Positions 18,601-27,412 are shown, counted from the first letter of the stretch. The stretch is 64,000 nt of DNA from Arthrobacter sp. PvP023 (GCF_017832975.1 NZ_JAFIBI010000001.1:2170001-2234000), one strand, 5' to 3'. The notes: generated by a model not told the origin, from the letters alone. Numbers and translations are program-made.

Positions 18601-19275
18601 CTACTTCGGCATCAGGACGGAGTCCACCAGGTAGACCGTGGCGTTGGCCGTCTTGACGCCGCCGCAGATGACGCTGGCGTCATCGACCTTCAGTGCGTCC
18701 TTGGTGCCGGTCACGGTGACCGAGCCGCCCTGGACAGTCTTGTGGGTGCCCACAATGTTGTCGGGGGTGATCTGGCCGGGAACAACGTGGTAAGTCAGGA
18801 TCTTGCTCAGGAGGGCATCGTCGGTCTTGAGCGTTTCGATAGTGGCGGCGTCGATCTTGGCGAACGCATCATCCACCGGTGCGAAGACCGTGAATTCACT
18901 GCCGTTGAGCGTATCCACGAGGTTGACCTTGGGGTTGAGCTTGCCGGAAACCGCCGCCGTGAGAGTGGTCAGCAGCGGGTTGTTCGAGGCTGCGACCGCG
19001 ACCGGATCGAGGGCCATGCCTGATACCGATCCTGCACCGCTGGGAACCTTCTCGGCGTAACCTGCGCAGCCGGGGCCCACCAGGTTGGCGGCGGGATCCA
19101 TCGCCGCCGCGGAGCTGGCCGACGGTGACGGCGCCATGCTCGAAGCAGACGGGGTTGAAGCCGGTGCGGAGGAGCTGTTGGCCGTGGTGGCCGATCCGCC
19201 GCATGCGGTCAGGCTCAGCAGAGCTGCAGCTGCAACACCTGCAACGGTGAAAGTTGTGCGCTTGAATGACTGCAT
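18601..19275 (-). CDS. FAS1 (fasciclin) domain lipoprotein
   Basis: A 224-aa exported protein. The signal peptide ends with lipobox SLTAC (Cys about 25) and is followed by a Ser/Ala/Pro-rich linker. A FAS1 domain then fills residues 85-224. It shows [20 protein letters not shown] (H1 motif) and [17 protein letters not shown] (H2 motif, with the YH box). It resembles the mycobacterial MPT70/MPT83 group of cell-surface FAS1 proteins in size and layout. The function is probably adhesive or structural. A terminator follows at 18509-18540. Confidence 0.93.
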   Translation of the reverse strand: MQSFKRTTFTVAGVAAAALLSLTACGGSATTANSSSAPASTPSASSMAPSPSASSAAAMDPAANLVGPGCAGYAEKVPSGAGSVSGMALDPVAVAASNNPLLTTLTAAVSGKLNPKVNLVDTLNGSEFTVFAPVDDAFAKIDAATIETLKTDDALLSKILTYHVVPGQITPDNIVGTHKTVQGGSVTVTGTKDALKVDDASVICGGVKTANATVYLVDSVLMPK

Positions 19276-19476
19276 TTCGATTCTCCTTGTTAGTGCCGAT
19301 TATTGCCTGCGGCGAACGACTTCTTCGATCACTGCACTGGCTGTTTCCGACTGTGGGCACCGACCCTTGGTTGGTGTCTCAATGGGTATTCGGCAGTTCG
19401 GCAGTAATGGATGGGTGACGGGGGAGAATCTTTTTTTCGGGGGCCTTCCGGTGCCGGTGCGGCGGCGTTAAACAAA

Positions 19477-19506
19477 GGAATCCCGGACCGTGGGGCCCGG
19501 GATTCC
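19477..19506 (-). terminator. Terminator after tRNA-Leu
   Basis: A 10-bp perfect stem (19477-19486 with 19497-19506). On the minus strand it is followed by TTTGTTTAA. It lies 16 nt past the 3' end of the tRNA. Confidence 0.75.
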
Positions 19507-19522
19507 GAGGGTTGTGCTGCTG

Positions 19523-19604
19523 TGCGCAAGGGGGGACTTGAACCCCCACGCCCGAAGGCACAGGAACCTAAATCCTGCGTGTCTGCCAATTTCACCACTC
19601 GCGC
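19523..19604 (-). tRNA. tRNA-Leu (anticodon TAG)
   Basis: An 82-nt cloverleaf on the minus strand. The acceptor arm GCGCGAG pairs with CTTGCGC with one G-U. The anticodon stem CAGGA/TCCTG holds the loop TTTAGGT, giving TAG, which reads CUA and CUG. A long variable arm with TTCG loop is typical of tRNA-Leu. The T arm has GGTTCAAGTCC. CCA is not encoded (the 3' side reads ACA). Confidence 0.93.
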
Positions 19605-19747
19605 GCGGCGCCGTCGTGCGTGTTTTTCCTGCTGTCCGGGGAAAGCGAAAAGACGTTCGACGGCGGATTCCAGGCTCCAGTGTACCTGCCGGGCGCGCCT
19701 TCCGCTTGGGGGCGGATCAGCAGCGCCCGCTGGCGCCCGGAGTCCGG

Positions 19748-20218
19748 CTAGGCCAGTCCGAGGTCCCGGCGGAGCTTGGCCACGTGGCCGGTGGCCCGCA
19801 CGTTGTACTGTGCCACGGCGACGTTGCCGTCCGGGTCCACTACGACAGTGGACCGGATGAGGCCCTCGTATGTCCGCCCGTAGTTCTTTTTCTCCCCCCA
19901 CGCGGCGTAAGCCTCAGCCACGGCGTGGTCCTCGTCGGACAACAGGGGGAAAGTCAGGCCTTCCTTCTCGGCGAACGTGGCGAGTTTCCCGACCGGATCG
20001 GGGGAGACACCCAGGACGTCGTAGCCTTCACGTTGCAGGGAGGCAAGGGTGTCGCGGAAGTCGCACGCTTCCTTGGTGCAGCCGGGCGTGGATGCGGCCG
20101 GATAGAAGTAAACGATGGTGTTCCGGCCGCGGTAGTCCTTCAGGCTGACGTCCTTCCCTGCGGAGTCCTTCAGAGTAAAGTCCGGCGCCGGAGTGCCGGG
20201 AATGAGTCGTTCAGCCAA
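19748..20218 (-). CDS. bcp: Thioredoxin-dependent thiol peroxidase (Bcp/PrxQ)
   Basis: Reduces hydrogen and organic peroxides using thioredoxin; cytosolic. The 156-aa length is typical. The peroxidatic cysteine lies in STPGCTKEAC (Cys47) with the resolving cysteine five residues on (Cys52), the C-x4-C pattern of the PrxQ class. The start is a TTG at 20218, chosen because AAGGAG lies 6 nt upstream; no ATG in this frame fits. It is divergent from a MarR gene (88-bp gap), which may regulate it. Confidence 0.92.
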   Translation of the reverse strand: MAERLIPGTPAPDFTLKDSAGKDVSLKDYRGRNTIVYFYPAASTPGCTKEACDFRDTLASLQREGYDVLGVSPDPVGKLATFAEKEGLTFPLLSDEDHAVAEAYAAWGEKKNYGRTYEGLIRSTVVVDPDGNVAVAQYNVRATGHVAKLRRDLGLA

Positions 20219-20293
20219 TATTTTCTCCTTAGGAATGTTGTGGACATTTAAGCTTAGTAAGCGGGGGAAGCGAGGGACGAATCCCACGCTGGC

Positions 20294-20299
20294 TATACT
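20294..20299 (+). promoter_or_regulatory. Putative -10 (TATACT), leaderless
   Basis: A near-consensus TATACT lies 7 nt before the ATG at 20307, so the MarR mRNA likely starts at its start codon. The same gap holds the perfect 8-bp palindrome TAAGCTTA (about 20248-20255), a possible operator on the bcp side. Confidence 0.55.
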
Positions 20300-20306
20300 A
20301 AGTTGT

Positions 20307-20798
20307 ATGCCTGATATGGATCGCTGGCCCACTGGGCGCCTCTTGTCCACCGCGGCACGGCTCGTGGAACACTCCTGGAACGAGAAGCTGGGAGCCATTG
20401 GGCTCACCCATGCGGGGGTCATCGCCATGGAAGTTCTTGCCCACAATGGACCCATGACCCAGGCACAGCTGGCTCAGTTGGTCCGCGTGCAGGCGCAGAC
20501 CATGGGCAAAACCCTCAGCCGGCTCGAGGTGCATGGGCACATCCGCCGTGAACGCAGCACGTCCGACCGGCGGAGCCACGTGGTGTCCCTGACCGAGCGC
20601 GGAGTTGAAGCCGTGGCCGCTGCAGCCGACATGGAACGAACCGTGCTGGCGGCCGCATCGATCGATCCCGACGTTCTCCGGCAGGAGCTCCAGGCCGTAG
20701 TGACCGTCCTGGCCAGCCGTTTTTCCTCGCCGGAGACCAAAGCAATCGTGGCAGGTGCCGAGTCCGGCCTCACCGTGGAAGCGAACAGCGTCAACTGA
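20307..20798 (+). CDS. MarR-family regulator, divergent from bcp
   Basis: A 163-aa winged-helix regulator. The recognition region TQAQLAQLVRVQAQTMGKTL (about residues 51-70) and the wing RRERSTSDRRSHVVSLTE follow the MarR pattern. The ATG at 20307 is chosen over upstream in-frame codons because TATACT sits 7 nt before it and the protein then aligns from helix 1. A second ATG at 20316 is possible. Its position beside a peroxidase suggests oxidant-linked control, but no sensing cysteine is evident. Confidence 0.88.
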   Translation: MPDMDRWPTGRLLSTAARLVEHSWNEKLGAIGLTHAGVIAMEVLAHNGPMTQAQLAQLVRVQAQTMGKTLSRLEVHGHIRRERSTSDRRSHVVSLTERGVEAVAAAADMERTVLAAASIDPDVLRQELQAVVTVLASRFSSPETKAIVAGAESGLTVEANSVN

Positions 20799-20808
20799 CC
20801 ACCCGGTC

Positions 20809-21084
20809 CTACCCCAGAAGGCGGACGGCGATCGCCTCCAGCGCCTGAACGTCCCAGCCCTTGTTCAAGGGGCCCAGTTTGGCTTGCAGGATCGCCATCA
20901 CGCCCATCTCCAACAACGCCTGTAGCGCCGAGCCGGGGTTTTCACTGAACTCCAGGCTTGTCTCCAGTGCCGCCAGCGTTCCGGAGTCCGTGGACGGGGC
21001 CGGCAGCGAGGCGGCCATGGCCGCGCCTATGGCTTCGGCATCGGCTTCGATCGTGCCGGTAACAGTAAACCGAAAAACAGCCAT
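20809..21084 (-). CDS. Small protein of unknown function (91 aa)
   Basis: No family recognised. The 91-aa product begins with a beta-strand-like run (MAVFRFTVTGTIEAD), continues as an Ala-rich helical middle, and ends with an amphipathic helix. There is no signal peptide or TM segment. The ATG at 21084 is preceded by GGGAGG at a good distance and codon use matches the neighbours, so it is probably real. It is convergent with the MarR gene (10-nt gap). A tRNA-Lys terminator follows the gene's upstream flank. Confidence 0.6.
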   Translation of the reverse strand: MAVFRFTVTGTIEADAEAIGAAMAASLPAPSTDSGTLAALETSLEFSENPGSALQALLEMGVMAILQAKLGPLNKGWDVQALEAIAVRLLG

Positions 21085-21299
21085 GGTTTGCCCTCCCACC
21101 CCTAGTAGTGACGCCACTCTATCCAGTTCGGCTCAGCTATTCCGATGCTTAGGATGAATTTTTCCCAAAGAAGTGCCCGGGGTCACGGGGCGGCATACGG
21201 CTGTGGAGCAGTCCACACCCATCAGCTTGAAGTTTGTGACGAGCGAAGCGTAGGCACGTGCCGATCCGCGGACATCGGCGGCGACTTCCGGACAAAACA

Positions 21300-21341
21300 A
21301 AACCCCGCCTTCGTGGCTTGTGGCCTGTGAAGACGGGGTTT
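21300..21341 (-). terminator. Terminator after tRNA-Lys
   Basis: AAACCCCG-type arms (21300-21312 with 21329-21341, one mismatch) form a hairpin just past the tRNA. On the minus strand TGTTTTGTCC follows. Confidence 0.75.
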
Positions 21342-21344
21342 CTG

Positions 21345-21420
21345 TGGTGCACCCCCCGGGACTCGAACCCGGAACCCATTGATTAAGAGTCAATTGCTCT
21401 GCCAGTTGAGCTAGAGGTGC
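21345..21420 (-). tRNA. tRNA-Lys (anticodon CTT)
   Basis: A 76-nt tRNA on the minus strand including an encoded CCA (21345-21347). The acceptor GCACCTC pairs with GGGGTGC. The anticodon stem ATTGA/TCAAT holds the loop CTCTTAA, giving CTT. The T arm GGGTTCGAGTCCC is canonical. The terminator at 21300-21341 follows. Confidence 0.96.
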
Positions 21421-21526
21421 AGCTGTTGTTTTGGTTCTTCCCGGGGGCTTTTGTTTCCCTCGTTCATCTCCGCAACGACATGAAACTCTACACGAGATTT
21501 AGCCCCGTGTGAAATCGGCGGTCGTT

Positions 21527-22678
21527 TCAGCTTCCAGCCCTGGCCGGAAGCGCCAAAATCAGCGCAGAATCAGGGTTTTGGTTGTTGGTGAGCATCCACA
21601 AATTGCCGTCCGGGGCGAGTGAAACGTCCCTGATCCGCCCGAACCTCGCTGTGAAATGGCTCACAGGTTTGCCCGCTTTTTCACCGTCGAGGGGGACGGC
21701 CCACAGCCGCTGGCCCCGTAGCGCCCCGAGGTAAGCCGTGGACCCGGTGATCTCCAGTCCGCTCGGGGAAGATTCCGCGGTGGAAGGCCATACCACCTTG
21801 GCATCAATGAAGCCCGGCTTGCCGGGCGCCCCGGTGACCTCCGGCCAGCCGTAATTGCCGCCCGGCTGGATCAGGTTCAGTTCGTCGTCCACGGCGGGCC
21901 CGAACTCGCTGGACCACAGCCTGCCCGCGTCGTCCCAGTCGAGGCCTTGCACATTCCGGTGGCCAAGGCTGTAGACCGGGTTGTCGCCAAACGGGTTACC
22001 CGGCGCCGGCTTGCCGTCAGCAGTGATCCGGAGGATCTTGCCGCCAAGCGCGTTCGGATCCTGGGGCTGTTCGCGCCGTTGCGCATCACCGGTTCCCACA
22101 TAGAGGTTCCCGTCCGGCCCAAAACGTATGCGGCCGCCGTTGTGGGTTGACGCCTTGGGGATGCCGGAGAAGATTATCTCCGGCGGCCCAAGGCTCAGCG
22201 TGCCTCCCGGCTCGGCCTCAGTCAGGGTGAGGCGGGCAATCCTGTTGTCCGCCCGGGCCGTGAAGTAGGCAAATATCGACTTGTCCGACGCGTAGTTCGG
22301 TGACACCGCCAGCCCCAGAAGGCCGCCTTCGCCTCCGGGCACAACCCCGGGGATGCTGCCAAGCAGCGTCGTCCTGCCGTCCTTGACCGTTTTGACGTCG
22401 CCGCTGTCACGTTCAGAAATGACGGCTGTGCCATCCGGCAAAAACACGGCGGACCAGGGCAGCCGCAGCCCTTCCACCGTCCGGAGTACCCGGAGTTCCC
22501 CGGACGCCTCGTCGCCGCCCGAGGCTGAACCTGCGGTACCGGTGGGACCGCCGTCGCCGCCTCCGGTGCAGGCGGACAAAACCAGCGTCCAGACGAGGGC
22601 GGCGGCAGGCATAAGGCGGAGTGCAGGCCTGGACGCAGGCACCGTTCGCTCCTGATGCATCCGGACGCCGACCCCCAT
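21527..22678 (-). CDS. PQQ-dependent sugar dehydrogenase-type lipoprotein (GSDH family)
   Basis: A 383-aa beta-propeller protein exported as a lipoprotein (lipobox LVLSAC, Cys about 37). It matches the glucose/sorbosone dehydrogenase (YliI/Asd-like) family: GEGGLLGLAVSPNYASD, HNGGRIRFGPDGNLYVGTGD, the loop SLGHRNVQGLDWD and LIQPGGNYGWPEVTG. Family members oxidise aldose sugars with PQQ. Whether this cell makes PQQ is unknown, and many actinobacterial members may bind no cofactor. The gene stands 12 nt after the preceding minus-strand gene and may share its transcript. Confidence 0.9.
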   Translation of the reverse strand: MGVGVRMHQERTVPASRPALRLMPAAALVWTLVLSACTGGGDGGPTGTAGSASGGDEASGELRVLRTVEGLRLPWSAVFLPDGTAVISERDSGDVKTVKDGRTTLLGSIPGVVPGGEGGLLGLAVSPNYASDKSIFAYFTARADNRIARLTLTEAEPGGTLSLGPPEIIFSGIPKASTHNGGRIRFGPDGNLYVGTGDAQRREQPQDPNALGGKILRITADGKPAPGNPFGDNPVYSLGHRNVQGLDWDDAGRLWSSEFGPAVDDELNLIQPGGNYGWPEVTGAPGKPGFIDAKVVWPSTAESSPSGLEITGSTAYLGALRGQRLWAVPLDGEKAGKPVSHFTARFGRIRDVSLAPDGNLWMLTNNQNPDSALILALPARAGS

Positions 22679-22690
22679 TGGCCGGACGGC

Positions 22691-23761
22691 CTAGTGCCGG
22701 CTCCGGCGCGGGGCGCGGAATCCTGCCGCTTCCGCGTGCGCGGCCGACTCGAACCAGACTTCCGCAGTTGTTTCCTCGTATCCGGGGCTGGTTTCGTCGT
22801 GGTAGATCATCGATTGCGCATTGCCCTTGACCGTATAGCCGTCCGGTCCGCTGCCGTCAGGCCCCGGGGCTGCCGATCCCTCGCCATACGGCTTGTCCGC
22901 AGCCAGGTGTCCGGCGGGCTCTGCCGCATGGCTTGCGGCTGCTTCCGTCGCCGCCGAGGATGCGGCCGCCTGCATTGTCTCTGCGTCTCCCTCGGAGAGG
23001 ACCTCCGTGCTGCTTACGGCGGCCGTGCCGCTTCCGCCGGCGGGCGGCAGCCCGGCGTCGGCTCCTGGATCCTTGACGTTTGTGTCCTGGACATCTTCCG
23101 CCGCGGCCGATTCGGCGCCGGGAAGCGTGGGTGCATGGTGCTCCGTGTACTCAGGGTGGTGAACCGGAACCTGCTGGCCGGTCGCCGCGGCGGGAGTCTT
23201 CCCGGCCGCTGATTCCCTGGTAGGAACCTCCTTGGTGTGCACCTGGTCCGCGTGCGGGGTGCTGGCCGCCTCGGACCACTGCGCCTCCCACTCCGCTTTG
23301 TCCTCTGTGCGGGCTGCAGCTTCAGGCCCAGCTGCAGTGCCCTCGGGTTTGGCTGTCACGTCAGCTGTCGTTGTAAGCCCGGTGTCCGCGGCGGGCGCGC
23401 CGCTGGTCGCCTCGGCGTCATCGTCCCAGTCATCCACGTCTCCGCCGCCGGGTGCGGCGTTCGCTGTCGGGGAAAGGCCCGGCCCGGGTTCGGCCGGCAC
23501 GGACGGCGACGGCGAAGCGTTGGCCGTCTGGCTGAAACCTGCCGCGCCCGGCATTCCGGCCGTGGCTGCGGCGTCTGCCGACGCTGCTGCACCGCCTCCC
23601 GCGGACCGGTCGACGGCGGACTGCCGTGGCTGTGGAACGGACATGCCGGAATCGGAGGCTGCCGGTGTGCCCGTGGTGTTCCCTGAACTATTTCGGTTCA
23701 GGAGCCACCACACCACTCCGACGATTACTACGATGACGATGACCCAGATAATCCAGTCCAT
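22691..23761 (-). CDS. Single-TM protein with acidic low-complexity stalk and conserved C-terminal motif
   Basis: 356 aa. An N-terminal TM helix (about residues 2-20, IIWVIVIVVIVGVVWWLL) is followed by about 280 residues rich in Ala, Thr, Pro, Gly, Asp and Glu with no predicted fold. A compact, conserved-looking C-terminus (about 305-350) contains YTVKGNAQSMIYH and then TTAEVWFESAAHAEAAGF. That end resembles a short domain found fused to diverse actinobacterial proteins, including some ribosomal L17 proteins (NCBI calls a similar piece a sunset domain; recalled, not searched). Its function is unknown to me. The ATG at 23761 starts the TM helix directly. Confidence 0.7.
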   Translation of the reverse strand: MDWIIWVIVIVVIVGVVWWLLNRNSSGNTTGTPAASDSGMSVPQPRQSAVDRSAGGGAAASADAAATAGMPGAAGFSQTANASPSPSVPAEPGPGLSPTANAAPGGGDVDDWDDDAEATSGAPAADTGLTTTADVTAKPEGTAAGPEAAARTEDKAEWEAQWSEAASTPHADQVHTKEVPTRESAAGKTPAAATGQQVPVHHPEYTEHHAPTLPGAESAAAEDVQDTNVKDPGADAGLPPAGGSGTAAVSSTEVLSEGDAETMQAAASSAATEAAASHAAEPAGHLAADKPYGEGSAAPGPDGSGPDGYTVKGNAQSMIYHDETSPGYEETTAEVWFESAAHAEAAGFRAPRRSRH

Positions 23762-23836
23762 AGCAGTGCCCTTCTGTCCACAAGGCAAGGTTGCCGTTGC
23801 TTGACGTTACGTCGGTGTGATTAGGGCTGTAAAGGC

Positions 23837-24388
23837 TCAGAGCGGCAGGCCGCGTTGCACAAAGTCGGCCATGAATTCATGGAAGTCCGCGGCGTCGTGG
23901 GCCTGTTCGATGCTTCGGGTCCCGCGAGTGGCGCGCTCACCCGGACGTGCGGACGGCGGAGCCAGGGGCATGGAGTCGTCCACTCCGAATCGGAATGCTT
24001 TTCCCGTGCTTGCCGCCACTTCGTAACCGCCCGGGGACGAGTTGACTCCCGGCAGCCGGCGGACGCGGGCGAGATTGGTCATATTGATCGCGACCGGAAC
24101 ACCCGTGGCCGCCAGGGACTCTTCATCGAAAGGGGCCACGACAACCTCGGCCGGGTGCCAGCGGTAGCCGATAACAAAATTCCGTCTCCGCGGGGGAGCC
24201 CAGCCCCGGGCTGCCGCCCCCGGGGCCTCGAAGCTGTTCGAACCGCAGACGAGGTTATAGTCGCCGTAGTTGGGGATCTGGCGCTCAAACACGGCCCGGA
24301 GCGTCGCCTTGAGCTCGTCGCTGGTGGGCGCGGGAGGAAGGGGCGCGGGGTCGGGTGCCGGGTTGATCGGCAAGGGCTTGCTGTTCAC
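23837..24388 (-). CDS. Hypothetical protein (183 aa)
   Basis: Family not recognised. A Pro-rich N-terminus (about residues 5-25) precedes a compact domain with FERQIPNYGDYNLVCGS, NFVIGYRWHPAEVVVAPFD and AFRFGVDDSMPLAPPSARP. There is no signal peptide or TM. The GTG at 24388, with AGGAC upstream, is chosen. An ATG further upstream would overlap the divergent LysR promoter region. It lies 121 bp from the divergent LysR gene, a common arrangement for a LysR target, but this link is only positional. Confidence 0.65.
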   Translation of the reverse strand: MNSKPLPINPAPDPAPLPPAPTSDELKATLRAVFERQIPNYGDYNLVCGSNSFEAPGAAARGWAPPRRRNFVIGYRWHPAEVVVAPFDEESLAATGVPVAINMTNLARVRRLPGVNSSPGGYEVAASTGKAFRFGVDDSMPLAPPSARPGERATRGTRSIEQAHDAADFHEFMADFVQRGLPL

Positions 24389-24497
24389 AGTGGAGTCCTG
24401 ATGGTCGGGCAGGCAGAGTGGCTCGCACGCTACCAGACCCGGCTCATGGCTCCGTGTCACGCCGGGGTGCGACGGCCCCACTCAGGGTGCCGTCCTG

Positions 24498-24503
24498 TAG
24501 CCT
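24498..24503 (+). promoter_or_regulatory. Putative -10 (TAGCCT), leaderless
   Basis: TAGCCT lies 6 nt before the ATG of the LysR gene, so transcription probably starts at the start codon. No Shine-Dalgarno sequence is present upstream of the ATG. Confidence 0.5.
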
Positions 24504-24509
24504 CGCCTC

Positions 24510-25433
24510 ATGGATTTGAAACGCCTCCGGATTCTCCGTGAACTCTCGGACCGGGGCACAGTGGGCGCCACGGCCGAAGCGATGGAGGTGACGCCCTCGG
24601 CCGTCTCGCAGCAGCTTAAGACCCTCCAGGATGAACTGGGCGTTGTCCTCGTTGAAAAGTCCGGCAGGGGAGTGCGTCTGACCGAAGCAGGGCGGGCCAT
24701 GGCGGCGGCCGCGGCGGACGTTTCGACAGCCATGGCGCGCGCCGAAGCCACAATTGACACGTACCGGCGGGGCTGGCAAACGCATGTCAAAGCGGCCTTC
24801 TTCCCGAGCGCAGCGGAAATGTTCCTCCCCGGCCTCCTGCACCGCGTCAAGGCGGTGGAGGGCCTGCGGTTCGAGGCCTGTTTCGAAGACCCGGGCGTCG
24901 CGGGATTTGCTGCCCTCGCCGCCGATTACGACATCGTGCTGGCCCATAGCGTGGATGGTCCCGATGTTTTTGCCCGGCAGGGGCTGGTGGTGGTTCCGCT
25001 CCTGAACGAACCGCTTGATGTGGCCGTGCCCGCGGGGCACGTCCTGGCGGCGAAGCCTTCGCTAACGGCCGGCGATGTGGTGGGCTTTCCCTGGATGGGC
25101 GTCCCGGAAGGCTTTCCATTCGATACCGTGCTGCGGCAGATCGAGGTCCAGGCAGGTTCCCCTGCGGTCCGCGCGCAGCTGTTTCCGGACCTTCGTGTCC
25201 TGGAGGCCCTTGTCAGCGCCGGCCACGGGCTGAGCCTGCTGCCGCGGTACACGGCCCTGGGCAACCAGGAGCGCGGCTTCGTCCTCCGTCCACTGCTTGG
25301 CGTCACTGCCCGGCGCAGCATCGTGGCGCTCGCCCGTCCGGACGTGGCGGCCCGGACCACCATTGCGCAGGTTTTGTCCATGCTCGAGGCTGAAGCCGCC
25401 TCCATTGATGCGGCAGGCCTGAGTGACGGCTGA
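24510..25433 (+). CDS. LysR-family regulator
   Basis: A 307-aa transcription factor. The N-terminal helix-turn-helix covers residues 1-60 (LSDRGTVGATAEAMEVTPSA, then VSQQLKTLQDELG). A periplasmic-binding-protein-like effector domain covers about 90-300. LysR proteins usually control a divergent neighbour; here that is the unassigned 183-aa gene. The ilvD gene lies 140 bp downstream on the same strand with its own promoter. The effector is unknown. Confidence 0.92.
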   Translation: MDLKRLRILRELSDRGTVGATAEAMEVTPSAVSQQLKTLQDELGVVLVEKSGRGVRLTEAGRAMAAAAADVSTAMARAEATIDTYRRGWQTHVKAAFFPSAAEMFLPGLLHRVKAVEGLRFEACFEDPGVAGFAALAADYDIVLAHSVDGPDVFARQGLVVVPLLNEPLDVAVPAGHVLAAKPSLTAGDVVGFPWMGVPEGFPFDTVLRQIEVQAGSPAVRAQLFPDLRVLEALVSAGHGLSLLPRYTALGNQERGFVLRPLLGVTARRSIVALARPDVAARTTIAQVLSMLEAEAASIDAAGLSDG

Positions 25434-25462
25434 CACTTTTTCGACCCTGCGCGCCGCGCTAA

Positions 25463-25477
25463 TCTCATTATGTGAGA
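25463..25477. promoter_or_regulatory. Candidate NdgR/LtbR operator before ilvD
   Basis: TCTCA-TTATG-TGAGA, a perfect 5-bp-arm palindrome about 96 bp before the ilvD start. The same architecture and near-identical sequence occurs before leuC (51834-51848), beside the IclR gene. This points to shared control of valine/isoleucine and leucine synthesis. Confidence 0.55.
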
Positions 25478-25560
25478 CGAGAGTCCACTATTTGATCGAA
25501 ATATTCCCGCTTTTCGGCTTAACGGTCCATTCCGGGTCGTTGGTGCCCATCTTTGCGCCA

Positions 25561-25566
25561 TAGACT
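25561..25566 (+). promoter_or_regulatory. Putative -10 (TAGACT) of ilvD
   Basis: TAGACT lies 7 nt before the ilvD ATG, implying a leaderless or one-base-leader mRNA. A second promoter further up near the palindrome at 25463-25477 is possible. Confidence 0.45.
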
Positions 25567-25573
25567 TTGACGC

Positions 25574-27295
25574 ATGAGTGAGGACACCCAAACCGCGACA
25601 GAAAACAAGCCGGACATCAAGCCCCGCAGCCGGGTCGTAACCGATGGAATCCACGCCGCTCCCGCGCGTGGAATGTTCCGGGCGGTCGGCATGGGCGACG
25701 ACGACTTTGCGAAGCCCCAAATTGGCGTGGCTAGTTCCTGGAACGAGATCACTCCCTGCAACCTTTCCCTAAACCGGCTGGCCCAGGGCGCCAAGGAAGG
25801 CGTCCACGCCGGCGGCGGGTTCCCCATGCAGTTCGGCACCATCTCCGTCTCTGACGGCATCTCCATGGGCCACGAAGGCATGCACTTCTCCCTCGTCTCG
25901 CGCGAAGTCATTGCCGACTCCGTGGAAACAGTGATGCAGGCCGAGCGCATTGACGGATCGGTGCTCCTGGCCGGTTGCGACAAGTCCCTGCCCGGAATGC
26001 TCATGGCAGCCGCGCGCCTGGACCTCGCCAGCGTGTTCCTCTACGCCGGCTCCATTATGCCCGGCTGGGTCAAGCTGGAGGACGGTTCCGAGAAGGAAGT
26101 CACCCTGATCGACGCCTTCGAGGCCGTGGGCGCCTGCGCCGCGGGCAAGATGAGCAGGGGAGACCTTGACCGCATCGAACGCGCCATCTGCCCCGGCGAA
26201 GGTGCCTGCGGCGGCATGTACACGGCCAACACCATGGCCTGCATCGGCGAAGCCCTGGGCATGTCCCTGCCGGGCTCCGCAGCCCCGCCCTCGGCAGACC
26301 GCCGTCGTGACGAGTTCGCCCGCAAGTCCGGTGAAGCGGTGGTCAACCTGCTCCGCCTCGGCATCACCGCACGCGACATCATGACCAAGAAGGCCTTCGA
26401 GAACGCCATCGCCGTGACCATGGCATTCGGCGGCTCCACCAACGCCGTGCTGCACCTGCTGGCCATCGCCCGCGAAGCTGAAGTGGAACTGACGCTGGAC
26501 GACTTCAACCGCATCGGCGACAAGATCCCGCACCTGGGCGACCTGAAGCCGTTCGGCCGTTTCGTGATGACCGACGTCGACAAGATCGGCGGCGTTCCGG
26601 TCATCATGAAGGCACTGCTCGACGCCGGGCTGCTGCATGGCGACTGCCTCACCGTCACCGGTAAGACCCTGGCGGAAAACCTGGCGTCCATCAACCCACC
26701 GGACCTGGACGGCAAGATCCTTCGTGCCCTGGACAACCCGATCCACAAAACCGGCGGCATCACCATCCTGCACGGTTCCATGGCACCTGAAGGCGCCGTC
26801 GTGAAGAGCGCAGGCTTCGACGCCGACGTCTTCGAAGGCACGGCCCGCGTGTTCGAGCGCGAGCAGGGTGCCCTTGACGCGCTCGACAACGGCAAAATCG
26901 CCAAGGGCGACGTCGTGGTCATCCGCTATGAAGGACCGAAGGGTGGCCCGGGCATGCGCGAAATGCTCGCCATCACCGGCGCCATCAAGGGTGCCGGGCT
27001 GGGCAAGGATGTCCTGCTTCTCACGGATGGCCGCTTCTCCGGCGGTACCACCGGCCTGTGCATCGGCCACGTCGCCCCTGAAGCAGTCGACGGCGGCCCG
27101 ATCGCCTTCGTCAAGGACGGCGACCGCATCCGCGTTGACATTGCCGCCCGCAGCTTCGACCTGCTCGTGGACGACGCTGAGCTCGAGTCACGCAAGATCG
27201 GCTGGGAGCCGCTCCCGGCCAAGTTCACCAAGGGCGTCCTGGCTAAGTACGCCAAGCTGGTGCACAGCGCCTCCACCGGCGCATACTGCGGGTAG
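25574..27295 (+). CDS. ilvD: Dihydroxy-acid dehydratase
   Basis: Fe-S enzyme that dehydrates dihydroxy-isovalerate and dihydroxy-methylvalerate, the third step of valine and isoleucine synthesis. At 573 aa it is full length. The cluster cysteines lie in [14 protein letters not shown] (about residue 135) and in [16 protein letters not shown] (about 207), with the C-terminal [19 protein letters not shown]. Its own promoter (leaderless) and the long palindrome at 27315-27380 separate it from the ilvBNC transcript. Confidence 0.97.
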   Translation: MSEDTQTATENKPDIKPRSRVVTDGIHAAPARGMFRAVGMGDDDFAKPQIGVASSWNEITPCNLSLNRLAQGAKEGVHAGGGFPMQFGTISVSDGISMGHEGMHFSLVSREVIADSVETVMQAERIDGSVLLAGCDKSLPGMLMAAARLDLASVFLYAGSIMPGWVKLEDGSEKEVTLIDAFEAVGACAAGKMSRGDLDRIERAICPGEGACGGMYTANTMACIGEALGMSLPGSAAPPSADRRRDEFARKSGEAVVNLLRLGITARDIMTKKAFENAIAVTMAFGGSTNAVLHLLAIAREAEVELTLDDFNRIGDKIPHLGDLKPFGRFVMTDVDKIGGVPVIMKALLDAGLLHGDCLTVTGKTLAENLASINPPDLDGKILRALDNPIHKTGGITILHGSMAPEGAVVKSAGFDADVFEGTARVFEREQGALDALDNGKIAKGDVVVIRYEGPKGGPGMREMLAITGAIKGAGLGKDVLLLTDGRFSGGTTGLCIGHVAPEAVDGGPIAFVKDGDRIRVDIAARSFDLLVDDAELESRKIGWEPLPAKFTKGVLAKYAKLVHSASTGAYCG

Positions 27296-27314
27296 TACCC
27301 CGCAGCCGCGCTGA

Positions 27315-27380
27315 CCCAACTGACTGGCAGTTAACGTCGTCAAACACGCTTTTCGGAGCGTTAACTGCGAGTCGGTTGGG
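27315..27380. repeat. Long imperfect palindrome downstream of ilvD
   Basis: A 22-bp inverted repeat with two mismatches (27315-27336 with 27359-27380), each arm carrying GTTAAC near its inner end, and a 22-nt centre. It is 20 bp past the ilvD stop. It could act as an ilvD terminator, but there is no T-run after it, and the arms look like a dispersed REP-type element. Confidence 0.6.
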
Positions 27381-27412
27381 GATGGCGCTCAATCCGTGGA
27401 CAATGGAGTCCA

